Source: Exiguobacterium sp. s122 (GTDB lineage Bacteria > Bacillota > Bacilli > Exiguobacteriales > Exiguobacteriaceae). Taken from it: a stretch of DNA of 64,000 bases. Shown here one piece after another: positions 7,855 to 16,142 of the stretch. Where the stretch lies: NCBI RefSeq assembly GCF_018618475.1, contig NZ_JACSMD010000001.1:558001-622000 (forward strand). Reading direction: 5' to 3'. A program made the position numbers and the translations under genes. The notes under the pieces were generated by a model. It ran no database searches, was not told the DNA's origin, and was given only the letters and a program-made list of their open reading frames with translations. Each line of letters starts with the position of its first letter. Within the stretch, counting starts at the first letter, position 1.

Positions 7855-8378
7855 AAACAAAAACGATTTATCGTTTATATGTTGATTATGAAAAAGAAGA
7901 GCAGTGGTTGAATGAAATGGCGGCACAAGGATGGTTATTGGAACGATTTAAGATTGGGCGTTACGTGTTTAGGAAAGACGAACCGGCCACATATATGTAT
8001 CGAATCGAATTGCTCGAAGAACTTCCGGACCATCCAAAATCCAAAGCATATCTTGAGTTTTTAGACGAAATGGGAATCGAAGTCGTCGATACATCGTTCC
8101 GGTGGATCTTTTTACGGAAACGAACAGAAGACGGCCCGTTCCATCTCTATTCCGATTTTGACTCCATGATTGCGAAAACGAATCGTGTGTTGCAATTGTA
8201 TCAAGTAGTGCTTCTTGTCAATATCATCGCAGTCTGTATTAATGTCATTGGTCCATTCGCTGTTTGGGTGATTTGGCCAAATCTTGCACTTGCCGCGTTC
8301 ATCGCCTATTTAATTCAACGTCAGACCCAAAAGTTACGTACGTTAAAAGGACTGCGTAAAATTTCAGAACAAGACTAA
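7851..8378 (+). CDS. DUF2812 family membrane protein
   Basis: This 175-residue protein starts at GTG 7851, inside the PadR stop (GTGA overlap), with GGGGGAG upstream. The N-terminal soluble domain carries the DUF2812 pattern (YEKEEQWLNEMAAQGW, then Y-x-F-x-K-x-E-P). Two close hydrophobic helices follow, with VVLLVNIIAVCINVIGPFAV and IWPNLALAAFIAYLI, and then a basic tail. DUF2812 genes are characteristically co-transcribed with PadR regulators; the biochemical function is unknown. The GTG start is chosen for the coupling; an ATG 21 bases upstream would lie deeper in padR. Confidence 0.8.
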   Translation: MKTKTIYRLYVDYEKEEQWLNEMAAQGWLLERFKIGRYVFRKDEPATYMYRIELLEELPDHPKSKAYLEFLDEMGIEVVDTSFRWIFLRKRTEDGPFHLYSDFDSMIAKTNRVLQLYQVVLLVNIIAVCINVIGPFAVWVIWPNLALAAFIAYLIQRQTQKLRTLKGLRKISEQD

Positions 8379-8394
8379 GCGGGAGGAAATCAAG

Positions 8395-8886
8395 ATGAGT
8401 GAATTCCAATTTATCACAAGCAATCAGCCACTAAAAGAAGTTGAAAATCCGTATATTGAGTTTTTATCAATTAACGAAGCCATCAAAAAAGGGATTGTGT
8501 TGCCTGATATGCTAACAGACGACGAGGACCTCGATCGTGATGAAAAGATATTGATGAACGTCGAGTCGGAAGAACAACTCGATGAGATTGAACTCAAGCA
8601 AGATCTTTATTATGACATGGAGAACGTCGAAGCGTACTCGGAAAAACCACACGTCGTGGAGTTACGTTGGCGCTATTCCGATTCGAGAGCAGAACAGCTC
8701 GTCAAATATATAATCGATCACTTGAAGATAGCAGAGGAAGTCGAGATTTGGAAAGTGTGGGTCGATGAACAGACAGAGCCGAACGTTCAATCGATCACGC
8801 TCGACGAGTTAACGATTGATGCGCTACGTTTTTTAGGTGCAGAAGGGTTCGAACGACCGGAGTGCCTTCGTGTAACCACATCCTAA
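8395..8886 (+). CDS. Hypothetical acidic protein
   Basis: I do not recognise this 163-residue protein. It is strongly acidic, especially around residues 40-80 (LTDDEDLDRDEKILMNVES), with no signal peptide or membrane segment. The C-terminal half has alternating strand and helix segments (VVELRWRYSDSRAEQLVKYI, VEIWKVWVDE), suggesting a small alpha/beta fold. A good ribosome site (GGGAGGAAATCAAG) precedes the ATG. It lies 16 bases after the DUF2812 gene and may be its operon partner. A strong terminator follows. Confidence 0.7.
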   Translation: MSEFQFITSNQPLKEVENPYIEFLSINEAIKKGIVLPDMLTDDEDLDRDEKILMNVESEEQLDEIELKQDLYYDMENVEAYSEKPHVVELRWRYSDSRAEQLVKYIIDHLKIAEEVEIWKVWVDEQTEPNVQSITLDELTIDALRFLGAEGFERPECLRVTTS

Positions 8887-8910
8887 CTTGAAGCGCAAAC
8901 GACGCATGGC

Positions 8911-8948
8911 TGTCCCGAACGAGATTTCTCGTTCGGGACATTTGTTTT
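8911..8948 (+). terminator. Strong Rho-independent terminator
   Basis: A 14-bp perfect stem, TGTCCCGAACGAGA (8911-8924) with TCTCGTTCGGGACA (8927-8940), then TTTGTTTT. Confidence 0.85.
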
Positions 8949-8949
8949 A

Positions 8950-8987
8950 TCTCCTCACTTGAAAAAGACTGCTATATTATGAGGAGA
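8950..8987. promoter_or_regulatory. Inverted repeat around the response-regulator promoter region
   Basis: TCTCCTCA (8950-8957) and TGAGGAGA (8980-8987) are perfect 8-bp inverted repeats. They flank an AT-rich core with a -10-like TATATTAT, 20 bases before the response-regulator start. The role is unproven. Confidence 0.35.
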
Positions 8988-9006
8988 AGAGTCAGGAGGG
9001 AACACC

Positions 9007-9687
9007 ATGCACATCTTAATCGTAGAAGACGACCGGACCATCGCCTCCGGTCTCCAATATTCACTTGAGCAAGAGCAATTCACGACGACGCTATGTCAAA
9101 ACGTGACGGACGCGACACGCGTCATCGAACAACAGCTCCATACAATCGACTTGTGTCTGTTCGATTTGTCGTTGCCGGACGGTAGCGGCTATGACTTATG
9201 TCGGCTCGTGAAGCAAAAACAGGATACACCCGTCATTTTTTTAACGGCGTTTGACGATGAAGTGAACGTGGTCATGGGGCTCGACATGGGGGCGGATGAT
9301 TACATCACGAAACCGTTCCGGATTCGAGAGCTTGTGTCTCGGATTCACTCGGTGTTACGCCGTTATTCGAAACAAACGGCCTCCACTGTTCTATCGATCG
9401 GGTCGGTTGATATCAATCCACAAGATGCCAAAGTCAAAAAGAATGGGGAGGAAATCCTTTTGACGGCGCTCGAGTATCGTCTGTTGCTCATCTTTGCGAG
9501 ACATACTGGCCAAGTGTTATCACGGGCGCAATTACTTGACCAAATCTGGGACATGGGTGGGGATTTTGTGAATGACAATACGCTGACCGTTTATATTAAA
9601 CGGCTACGTGAGAAGCTAGAAGACGATCCTCAACACCCGACGTTGATTAAGACGATTCGTGGGATCGGCTACAAGGTGGAGGCTTAA
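9007..9687 (+). CDS. OmpR/PhoB-family response regulator
   Basis: This 226-residue regulator has an N-terminal receiver with acidic residues D8 and D9, phospho-acceptor D53 (CLFDLSLPDG) and the conserved Lys in DDYITKPF. A winged-helix output domain follows from about residue 128, with EYRLLLIFARHTGQVLSR and TLTVYIKRLREKL. The start follows GTCAGGAGGG. It is followed without a gap by its histidine kinase. Tandem GTCAC repeats at 11-bp spacing in front of the ABC genes are the likely target (inference). It probably senses envelope stress or an antimicrobial compound through the adjacent exporter. Confidence 0.93.
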   Translation: MHILIVEDDRTIASGLQYSLEQEQFTTTLCQNVTDATRVIEQQLHTIDLCLFDLSLPDGSGYDLCRLVKQKQDTPVIFLTAFDDEVNVVMGLDMGADDYITKPFRIRELVSRIHSVLRRYSKQTASTVLSIGSVDINPQDAKVKKNGEEILLTALEYRLLLIFARHTGQVLSRAQLLDQIWDMGGDFVNDNTLTVYIKRLREKLEDDPQHPTLIKTIRGIGYKVEA

Positions 9688-9688
9688 G

Positions 9689-10693
9689 ATGCTACGAAAT
9701 CGAGAAATCCACATCTACTTGGTTAGCCTCATATCGCTCATTGCGGTAGCCGCTCTGATTGCAGGCGTGTTCATCTCGGTGGAAGCACTCGTCCTCGTCG
9801 TCACGCTATCCATCGCGCTGTTGCTGGTGACGTATCGATTCACAGCGTGGCGCTATCAGCAGATTGACCAGCTCTCGAGCTACCTTCAAGAAATCAGTAA
9901 CGGGAACTATCAGCTCGACGTCCGCGACAACCGCGAAGGGGAGCTCAGCCTGTTGAAGAGTCAAATCTATAAAGTGACGAAAATGCTGTCCGAACAAGGT
10001 ACATATCTTGAGGAAGATAAACAGAAACTGACGGACGCCATCTCGGACATTTCCCATCAGCTAAAGACGCCGCTCACGTCCATGACCGTCATGGCGGACT
10101 TGCTCAGTGATCCGAGACTATCGGATGAGAAACGGCAAGAGTTTACGCATAACATACAAATCCAGCTCGAGCGGATGGAATGGCTCGTCTCTTCCCTCCT
10201 GAAGCTGTCTAAAATCGACGCCGGGACGATTCAATTTAAAAAGGAAACCGTATCTGTTCACGCTCTTATCCAAGCAGTCACAAAACCGATGCTCGTGCCG
10301 ATGGATATTAAAATGCAGCGTCTTCAGGTCACGGGGGACCATGATGTCACGTTCGAAGGCGATCTGAAGTGGACGACCGAGGCGCTCATCAATATCTTAA
10401 AAAATAGTGTCGAGCATACACCGGAACAAGGGGAATTGTTCATCGAATATGGTGAGAATCCTCTATATACAGAAATTCTGATCCGTGACACAGGGAGCGG
10501 GATTGCCAAACAGGATTTGCCGTATGTATTCCAGCGTTTTTATAAAGGAACGAATGCAAACGATGATAGCGTCGGGATTGGACTCGCCATGGCTCATAGT
10601 ATCATCACGAGCCAGCAAGGCGAATTGACTGTCCGCAGTAAAGTGGGAGTGGGGACCGCGTTTCACATTCGATTTTATAAAGCAATCGTCTAA
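9689..10693 (+). CDS. Sensor histidine kinase, intramembrane-sensing type
   Basis: This 334-residue kinase has two hydrophobic helices at about residues 8-27 and 31-48 with almost no loop between them, so there is no extracellular sensor domain. A HAMP-like linker follows, then the H-box DISHQLKTPL with phosphorylated H123. The N-box is ALINILKNSVEHT, and the ATP lid has RDTGSGIAKQDLPYVFQRFY and GIGLAMAHSI. The start is ATG 9689, one base after the regulator stop and behind GGTGGAGGC. Kinases of this build usually receive their signal from a partner ABC transporter, here the genes directly downstream. Confidence 0.9.
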   Translation: MLRNREIHIYLVSLISLIAVAALIAGVFISVEALVLVVTLSIALLLVTYRFTAWRYQQIDQLSSYLQEISNGNYQLDVRDNREGELSLLKSQIYKVTKMLSEQGTYLEEDKQKLTDAISDISHQLKTPLTSMTVMADLLSDPRLSDEKRQEFTHNIQIQLERMEWLVSSLLKLSKIDAGTIQFKKETVSVHALIQAVTKPMLVPMDIKMQRLQVTGDHDVTFEGDLKWTTEALINILKNSVEHTPEQGELFIEYGENPLYTEILIRDTGSGIAKQDLPYVFQRFYKGTNANDDSVGIGLAMAHSIITSQQGELTVRSKVGVGTAFHIRFYKAIV

Positions 10694-10704
10694 GTGACGA
10701 AATC

Positions 10705-10747
10705 GTCACAAACGAGTCACGGACGTGTCACTCTCGCTCGGTACACT
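10705..10747 (+). promoter_or_regulatory. Tandem response-regulator sites and promoter for the ABC genes
   Basis: GTCAC occurs at 10705, 10716 and 10727, exactly 11 bp apart. The last two are preceded by CGA and CGT respectively, giving CGNGTCAC units. A -10-like TACACT lies at 10742-10747. Direct repeats with one helical turn spacing just upstream of a -10 are typical of OmpR/PhoB-type activators. A further palindrome, GTGACGAAATCGTCAC (10694-10709), overlaps the first repeat. Confidence 0.65.
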
Positions 10748-10778
10748 CAAAGTAGATTAAGTACTGGAGGGTGCAAAC

Positions 10779-11462
10779 ATGAACATATTAGAAGTGAAAC
10801 ACTTATCAAAAGTATACGGGAAAGGCGAGATGGAGGTCCGAGCGCTTGATGACGTGTCATTCACCGTGAAAAAGGGTGAGTTCGTTTGTATTGTCGGACC
10901 GTCGGGGTCAGGGAAATCGACGCTGTTACATTTGCTTGGGGGCGTCGATGTGCCGACGAGCGGTCAAGTATTTATTGATAACACAGATATTTATAAGTTA
11001 GACGAGACGCAGCTCGCCATCTTCCGCCGTCGTCAAATTGGTCTGATTTATCAGTTTTATAACTTGATCCCGATTTTGACGGTCGAGGAAAACATCACGC
11101 TCCCGATGTTGTTAGACGAACAAAAAGTCGATGTGGCTCATTTAGAACGTATTATCGGCATCCTCGGGTTGTCAAACCGACTGACACATTTACCGAACCA
11201 ACTATCTGGCGGGCAACAACAACGTGTCTCAATCGGACGAGCGCTCATCAGCAATCCGGCTATCATCTTAGCCGATGAGCCGACCGGCAACTTGGACAGT
11301 CAAAACAGTGAAGAGATTATGAGCCTCTTGAAGTTATTCAATAAGACGTTCAATCAGACGCTCATCATCATCACCCATGACGAACGAATCGCCCTGCAGG
11401 CGGATCGCATCATTTCGATTGAAGATGGAAAGATTGCGAAGAACGAGGTCGTCCGCTCATGA
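10779..11462 (+). CDS. ABC transporter ATP-binding protein (MacB/LolD type)
   Basis: This 227-residue ATPase has Walker A GPSGSGKST (residues 40-48), Q-loop YQFYNLIPILTVEENI, signature LSGGQQQRVSIGRAL, Walker B IILADEPTGNLDS and a switch histidine in IIITHDERIA. The sequence belongs to the LolD/MacB/FtsE group that partners FtsX-type permeases. The ribosome site is CTGGAGGG. The stop overlaps the permease start by four bases (ATGA). It forms an operon with the permease under a separate promoter downstream of the two-component genes. Confidence 0.95.
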   Translation: MNILEVKHLSKVYGKGEMEVRALDDVSFTVKKGEFVCIVGPSGSGKSTLLHLLGGVDVPTSGQVFIDNTDIYKLDETQLAIFRRRQIGLIYQFYNLIPILTVEENITLPMLLDEQKVDVAHLERIIGILGLSNRLTHLPNQLSGGQQQRVSIGRALISNPAIILADEPTGNLDSQNSEEIMSLLKLFNKTFNQTLIIITHDERIALQADRIISIEDGKIAKNEVVRS

Positions 11463-14032
11463 ACATCGTGAATAAATTGACGCTTCGACACTTGCGCGAA
11501 AATAAGCGACGCTCGGTCGTGACAATGATTGGGGTAATCATTTCGGTCGCGATGGTCACGGCTGTGACGACGCTCGGTTCCTCGTTCATGGATTTGATGA
11601 TTCGCCAAGACATCGCACAAAATGGTGAGTGGCATGTGAAGTACATGAACACGAATGAGCAACAGATCGAAGCCATTCGCGAAGACGCGGCAACGAAAGA
11701 TGTCATCTTGAGTAGTGACGGGTACGCTGAACTACGAGGCTCTCAAAATCTTTATAAACCCTATCTTCACGTCCAAAACTATAATTCGTCCGGCTATGAA
11801 AACTTTCCAATCACTGTAACGGAAGGACGGCTTCCGAAACGAGAAGGAGAAGTCGTCATTTCCGAGGCCATTCGTCAAAATGCGAACGTGTCTTATGCGA
11901 TTGGCGACGAACTGACCCTCGAGCTCGGACAACGCGTCGAGAAGGCAACCGGAAAGGTTCTTACTCAAAACGAGAGTCTCGCGCGGGACGGGGACACGAT
12001 GTTCGAGGCGTTAGAAGTTGACGAAACGGTCACACTTACCGTCGTTGGCACCATTGCGCGTCCAAAATGGGAACCGCTGTGGGCGCCTGGATACACGGTC
12101 GTCGGGTATATCGATGACACACGCCTTGGAAATCAAACGGTCGATGCGTATGTCGCGTTACAGAATGTCACTTCATCGATTTATGAAGATACCGATATGT
12201 TCATGGACGAACATCGGATCGAAGGGGCATCATACAACTCAAGCTTGCTTCGGTATTATGGTGTAACAGATGACGACCGTTTGCATAAAACGCTTTACGG
12301 GTTCGTGGCCATCATTATGACGGTCATTGTCATTGGCTCGGTCGCACTCATCTACAACGCGTTTGCGATTAGTGTATCGGAACGGTCGCGTTATCTCGGT
12401 ATGTTAGCGAGTGTCGGGGCGACGAAGCGTCAAAAGCGCAACTCGGTCTTCTTTGAAGGATTGATCATCGGGGCAATCAGTATTCCAATCGGGATCCTTG
12501 CCGGGATTGCTGGCATTGCGGTGACGTTCCTATTCATCAACCCGTTCGTCGAAAACGCATTGAACGTCACGGAAAAGTTCGAGGTCGTGTTGACGCCGCT
12601 CACGTTGCTCGTGACGGGACTCATCTCCGTCATGACGATTTTCATCTCGTGCTATCTCCCTGCGCGACGGGCATCAAAAATTTCAGCGATTGACGCCATC
12701 CGTCAAACGCAAGACGTTCGTTTGACGTCAAAGAACGTGAAGACGTCGCCGTTCGTCCGCAGAATCTTTGGTCTCGAGGCGGAAATCGGATTAAAAAACA
12801 CAAAACGAAATCGGAAGCGCTACTTGGCGACGGTATTCTCGCTCGTCATTAGTATCGTCCTATTCCTCGTCGTCAGCTTCTTCACTGACCGGCTCGCGCA
12901 ATCGCTTGAGATGGCACAAGGCGATTATAACTTTGACGTCCTCGTCAACGGGACCGGGTTGAGTCAAGATGACTTACAACGTTATAAAGCGCTCGATGAC
13001 GTGACAAAAGGAACGTTCTTCGAGACGACGACCGTTCGTGCGCTCGTAGAGAAAGAACGCTTGCCGAAAGCGTTGACCAATAATGACGAGCTCTCGTCGA
13101 TGCTCGTTGACGGGAAGTATTTCTATTACGTCGCACTCTATGAACTTGATGGTGAAAGTTTTGACGACTACGTAGAGCAAATCGGCGCGTCGCCGGATGC
13201 GTTTGACGAAGCTGCCGTCCCGAGCGCAATCGTGGTGGACGAAGTGTCGTATCAAGATCCGGTACAGAAAAAATTTATCCAAACAAAAACGATTGAGACA
13301 AAAGCGGGTGATACGCTCGACCTCTTTGACCAAAACGCCTCAGAGGACGATACGCCGATTGAGACGGTTCGCGTCGGAGCGGTGACGAACGTCTTGCCGT
13401 CAGCCGGTGTGATGACAAATTCACTCGGGTGGATTGATGTGATTGTCCGAGAAGGGACCTTTAATGAGGGCGTCATCCGGGATGCGATGAATATGGAGAG
13501 TCCTTCGATCACGTTGAACACGAAGGACCCGGCTGCGACACAACAGGTGATTGAAGCGGAGCAAAATAGCAGTCGCTACATCTTCAACGTGGCCGAACAG
13601 CGAGAGCAACAAGAACAGATGCTGTTGTTATTGTCTGTCTTCGTCTATGGCTTTATCGTGTTAATCTCGCTCATCTCCATCGCCAACATCTTCAATACGA
13701 TTTCAACGAGCGTCTCGCTCCGTCGACGTGAGTTCGCGATGCTCCGTTCGGTCGGGATGACTCCGAAAGGGTTCAATAAGATGGTGTATTACGAGAGTGC
13801 ATTTTATGGAATCAAGGCGCTCGTGTACGGTATACCGATTAGCGTGCTCATCATGTATCTGATTTATCGGGTACAGATTCACACGTTCGAGGTACCGTTC
13901 ACATTGCCGTGGGGCGATCTCGTGTTTGTGATTGTCACGATTTTCATCATCGTGGGCGCATCGATGTTATACGCTATCTCGAAAGTGAAGTCTGACAACA
14001 TTATCGACCGCTTGAAACAGGAAAACGATTAA
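11459..14032 (+). CDS. ABC transporter permease with two FtsX domains
   Basis: This 857-residue permease has a helix near residues 20-38, then a large extracytoplasmic domain to about 270. Three helices and a cytoplasmic link (ARRASKISAIDAIRQ) follow. A second module has a helix at about 460-480, another extracytoplasmic domain to about 720, and three terminal helices with MLRSVGMTPKGFNKM. This duplicated MacB_PCD/FtsX layout differs from the ten-helix BceB permease. It works with the ATPase encoded upstream, presumably exporting or removing an envelope-active compound and informing the histidine kinase. The substrate is unknown. Terminator at 14038. Confidence 0.9.
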   Translation: MNIVNKLTLRHLRENKRRSVVTMIGVIISVAMVTAVTTLGSSFMDLMIRQDIAQNGEWHVKYMNTNEQQIEAIREDAATKDVILSSDGYAELRGSQNLYKPYLHVQNYNSSGYENFPITVTEGRLPKREGEVVISEAIRQNANVSYAIGDELTLELGQRVEKATGKVLTQNESLARDGDTMFEALEVDETVTLTVVGTIARPKWEPLWAPGYTVVGYIDDTRLGNQTVDAYVALQNVTSSIYEDTDMFMDEHRIEGASYNSSLLRYYGVTDDDRLHKTLYGFVAIIMTVIVIGSVALIYNAFAISVSERSRYLGMLASVGATKRQKRNSVFFEGLIIGAISIPIGILAGIAGIAVTFLFINPFVENALNVTEKFEVVLTPLTLLVTGLISVMTIFISCYLPARRASKISAIDAIRQTQDVRLTSKNVKTSPFVRRIFGLEAEIGLKNTKRNRKRYLATVFSLVISIVLFLVVSFFTDRLAQSLEMAQGDYNFDVLVNGTGLSQDDLQRYKALDDVTKGTFFETTTVRALVEKERLPKALTNNDELSSMLVDGKYFYYVALYELDGESFDDYVEQIGASPDAFDEAAVPSAIVVDEVSYQDPVQKKFIQTKTIETKAGDTLDLFDQNASEDDTPIETVRVGAVTNVLPSAGVMTNSLGWIDVIVREGTFNEGVIRDAMNMESPSITLNTKDPAATQQVIEAEQNSSRYIFNVAEQREQQEQMLLLLSVFVYGFIVLISLISIANIFNTISTSVSLRRREFAMLRSVGMTPKGFNKMVYYESAFYGIKALVYGIPISVLIMYLIYRVQIHTFEVPFTLPWGDLVFVIVTIFIIVGASMLYAISKVKSDNIIDRLKQEND

Positions 14033-14037
14033 TGAAC

Positions 14038-14069
14038 GGGATTCAGTGTTTACTGAGTCCCTTTTTTTG
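14038..14069 (+). terminator. Terminator after the FtsX permease
   Basis: GGGATTCAGT (14038-14047) pairs with ACTGAGTCCC (14052-14061), with one G-T pair, followed by a T run. It is nearly identical to the terminator at 7414. Confidence 0.85.
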
Positions 14070-14099
14070 TAAAATATGAAGAGAGAAAGAGGTGAGCGG

Positions 14100-14610
14100 A
14101 TAGATATCCGAGAATTATTAATTGGGTGGGGATTTGCGCTCGATCGGTCATGTTGATGCGGTCGTCTCTTTTGTCGGGAACAATCCTGACCGATTCAACG
14201 AACTGATGACCGGCTTGACCGATGATCATTCTGTCGTCCGCATGCGAAGCGCGGACGCGGTGGAGAAAGTGACGCGTCAGCATCCTGAGTTACTTCAGGC
14301 GCACCAAGTCTTCTTATTCGAACAACTACAAAGTACCACTCAACAAGAAGTGAGATGGCACTTGGCACAACTCATGACACGGATGTCGTGGGATGAGGAA
14401 GAGGCGGCCGTCATCATGCGTGTCCTCACCCACTGGGCTGAAACCGAGGTGAGTCAAATCGTCATCTTCCATTCGCTCCAAGCACTATTCGATTTGAGCG
14501 CGGCACATCCATGATTCCGAGACGATGTGGTCGACCTGCTTAAGGCACGACTTGAATCAGGTGGTCCGGCCGTGAAAAGCCGTTTAAAAAAACTTTTACG
14601 GAATGTGTGA
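14100..14610 (+). pseudogene. Degraded HEAT-repeat-like gene
   Basis: Three lesions are visible. A good ribosome site (AGAGGTGAGCGG) is followed by ATA GAT ATC CGA rather than ATG. The first frame (IDIRELLIG) is out of register by one base with the main frame, which resumes around 14127 as GDLRSIGHVDAVVSF. An in-frame TGA at 14512-14514 interrupts before FRDDVVDLLKARLESG, after which the frame runs to TGA 14608-14610. Read through, the protein would be about 169 residues, with HEAT-like repeats (DDHSVVRMRSADAVEKV). This matches a family of small HEAT-repeat proteins I know from Firmicutes. An internal TTG at 14122 could still allow a fragment. Confidence 0.65.
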
Positions 14611-14648
14611 CCGAGAGGCTGGAAATAGAAACGAAGGAGGAAGATAAA

Positions 14649-14819
14649 ATGGCAACTCATGAATGGCGTGCATCTGCCGTCGGGTTAGGACTCGCGTTTG
14701 GTTCTGCGTTTGGAGTGATTTTCCCGCTCATCTTTGGATTCGAACTCGTATATGGGATTGTCGGGGGTGCGATTGTCGGTTGGATTGTCGGTACAGTCAT
14801 CTCATTTCAAACTAAATAA
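14649..14819 (+). CDS. Small glycine-rich two-helix membrane protein
   Basis: This 56-residue protein has two predicted transmembrane helices, around residues 9-28 (VGLGLAFGSAFGVIFPLIFG) and 32-52 (YGIVGGAIVGWIVGTVISF). It is rich in Gly with GxxxG spacing, suggesting tight helix packing. The start is ATG 14649 after AAGGAGGAAGATAAA. I do not recognise it as a named protein. It follows the degraded HEAT-repeat gene by 38 bases and a hairpin comes right after its stop. Small proteins like this may be membrane-stress or transporter accessory peptides, but nothing shows that here. Confidence 0.7.
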   Translation: MATHEWRASAVGLGLAFGSAFGVIFPLIFGFELVYGIVGGAIVGWIVGTVISFQTK

Positions 14820-14822
14820 GAA

Positions 14823-14846
14823 CGACCGCTTCAGAAAAAGCGGTCG
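14823..14846 (+). terminator. Hairpin, possible terminator
   Basis: A 9-bp perfect stem, CGACCGCTT (14823-14831) with AAGCGGTCG (14838-14846). No clear T run follows, so it is a weak intrinsic terminator at best. Confidence 0.45.
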
Positions 14847-14878
14847 CGTTGAAACGTATTATTCACATGCCCAACATT

Positions 14879-14912
14879 TAGAAATTGATAGGAATTAGAT
14901 TTTCAATTTCTA
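14879..14912. promoter_or_regulatory. Inverted repeat upstream of the SIMPL operon
   Basis: TAGAAATTGA (14879-14888) and TCAATTTCTA (14903-14912) are perfect 10-bp inverted repeats, 72 bases before the SIMPL gene. It could be an operator or RNA hairpin; no T run follows, so a terminator is unlikely. Confidence 0.4.
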
Positions 14913-14983
14913 GCAGTAGATGTTCAGTAATGAGTATAGGTGTTCAATCAATTCAAACTTTATTAGGGTACGGAGGGATTCGG

Positions 14984-15634
14984 ATGGAGCGCACGATTAC
15001 AGTCAAAGGCACGGGGAAAGTGTCGGCCAAACCAGATTTGATTGTCGTGAGAATGGAAATAACATCGAGGGCGGCTCGATATGAAGTTACGATGAATGGG
15101 GCAGCAACTGCTATTTCACGACTGCAAAACGCAATCGAGAAGGCAGATTTCGAAAAGACAGTATTAAAGACCACCGACTTCTCGATCGACACGGATTATG
15201 AGAGTTATCGGGACGAGGACGGCAATTACAAATCGCGTTTCCGAGGTTATGTTTGCGTCCAAAAAACGAAGCTCGAGTTTCCGCTCGATACGAACCGGTT
15301 GTCTCGGCTCATTGAGCAAGTGAGTAACTCGAAGGCGGAACCTAACCTTTCTATCCACTTTACGGTCAAAGATGCAGATGCCTTACAAGATGCACTCCTA
15401 GTGAACGCTGCGCAAAACGCACGACATCGGGCTGAATTGTTGGCGAAAGGGGCCGGAGCGACGCTCGGGGAGTTGCTTCAAATCGATTACACGTGGGACG
15501 AACTGCACGTCTTCTCTCCGACGCGTCTAACGTTCAGTGAAGACATCCTATACTCGCAAGAACGGATGCCGGATCTCGAACCCGACGACATTGATTTAAG
15601 CGATTACGCCACGTTCGTATGGGCACTATCATGA
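14984..15634 (+). CDS. SIMPL-domain (DUF541) protein
   Basis: This 216-residue protein contains the SIMPL domain: an opening TITVKGTGKVSAKPDLIVV, a middle TTDFSIDTDYE with Y-x-S, and LLQIDYTW near residue 165. The family includes B. subtilis YggE-like proteins and mammalian SIMPL; the bacterial role is unclear, with links to oxidative stress and membrane channels. The usual N-terminal signal peptide is absent, so this member is probably cytoplasmic. ATG 14984 has ACGGAGGGATTCGG upstream; ATG codons further up have no site. It overlaps the following membrane protein gene by four bases (ATGA). Confidence 0.8.
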   Translation: MERTITVKGTGKVSAKPDLIVVRMEITSRAARYEVTMNGAATAISRLQNAIEKADFEKTVLKTTDFSIDTDYESYRDEDGNYKSRFRGYVCVQKTKLEFPLDTNRLSRLIEQVSNSKAEPNLSIHFTVKDADALQDALLVNAAQNARHRAELLAKGAGATLGELLQIDYTWDELHVFSPTRLTFSEDILYSQERMPDLEPDDIDLSDYATFVWALS

Positions 15635-16053
15635 AGCGCGTCACGTGGCTCGTCGTCATACTGCTATCAATCACTGTCTCGGTTCAAGCCTTATCTTGGG
15701 CATACGCGTTCGTTGTCTTTGACGGTCGGGTGTATGAGGTGCTAGATAAGACAATTGAAGAAGCCGAACTTGGGAACGTTGTCGGAGAAGTCAAGACGAT
15801 GGCTGATGACATGGACGGTAGCTATTATGGAGACGCTTCGAATTTTTATCCTATCGGAACAAAATATCGAGAAGTAGAGGGCGAACCGGTCCAAGATGTG
15901 CTCGCTGTTGAGGATGGGGATGCGTGGAAGCGGGCCGAATACATTCGTGACGCGCCGTTCAGCTTGCGCAATCATCTCGACACGGTCGCGTATGTGGCGG
16001 TTGGAATTGGATTATTTGTTTTTGGAATGAACCGAGTGAGGAGAACGAGGTGA
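15631..16053 (+). CDS. Hypothetical membrane protein (SIMPL operon)
   Basis: This 140-residue protein has an N-terminal membrane helix or signal (WLVVILLSITVSVQALSWAY), a polar region of about 75 residues rich in acidic and Tyr residues, and a second helix near residues 113-133 (VAYVAVGIGLFVFGMNRV) before a basic tail. The basic residues at both ends suggest that the polar loop is outside the cell. The ATG overlaps the SIMPL gene stop (ATGA), so the two are translationally coupled. An ATG 12 bases upstream is also in frame. The product is not recognised; it may anchor or regulate the SIMPL protein (inference). Confidence 0.7.
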   Translation: MKRVTWLVVILLSITVSVQALSWAYAFVVFDGRVYEVLDKTIEEAELGNVVGEVKTMADDMDGSYYGDASNFYPIGTKYREVEGEPVQDVLAVEDGDAWKRAEYIRDAPFSLRNHLDTVAYVAVGIGLFVFGMNRVRRTR

Positions 16054-16142
16054 AATTCTCCGAAATAGGATAAACGTACGGGCAAATCGGGAACAGAGTG
16101 ATGTAGCAGGGAACAAGTCTGAAGAAGAGAGAAGGGACAATC

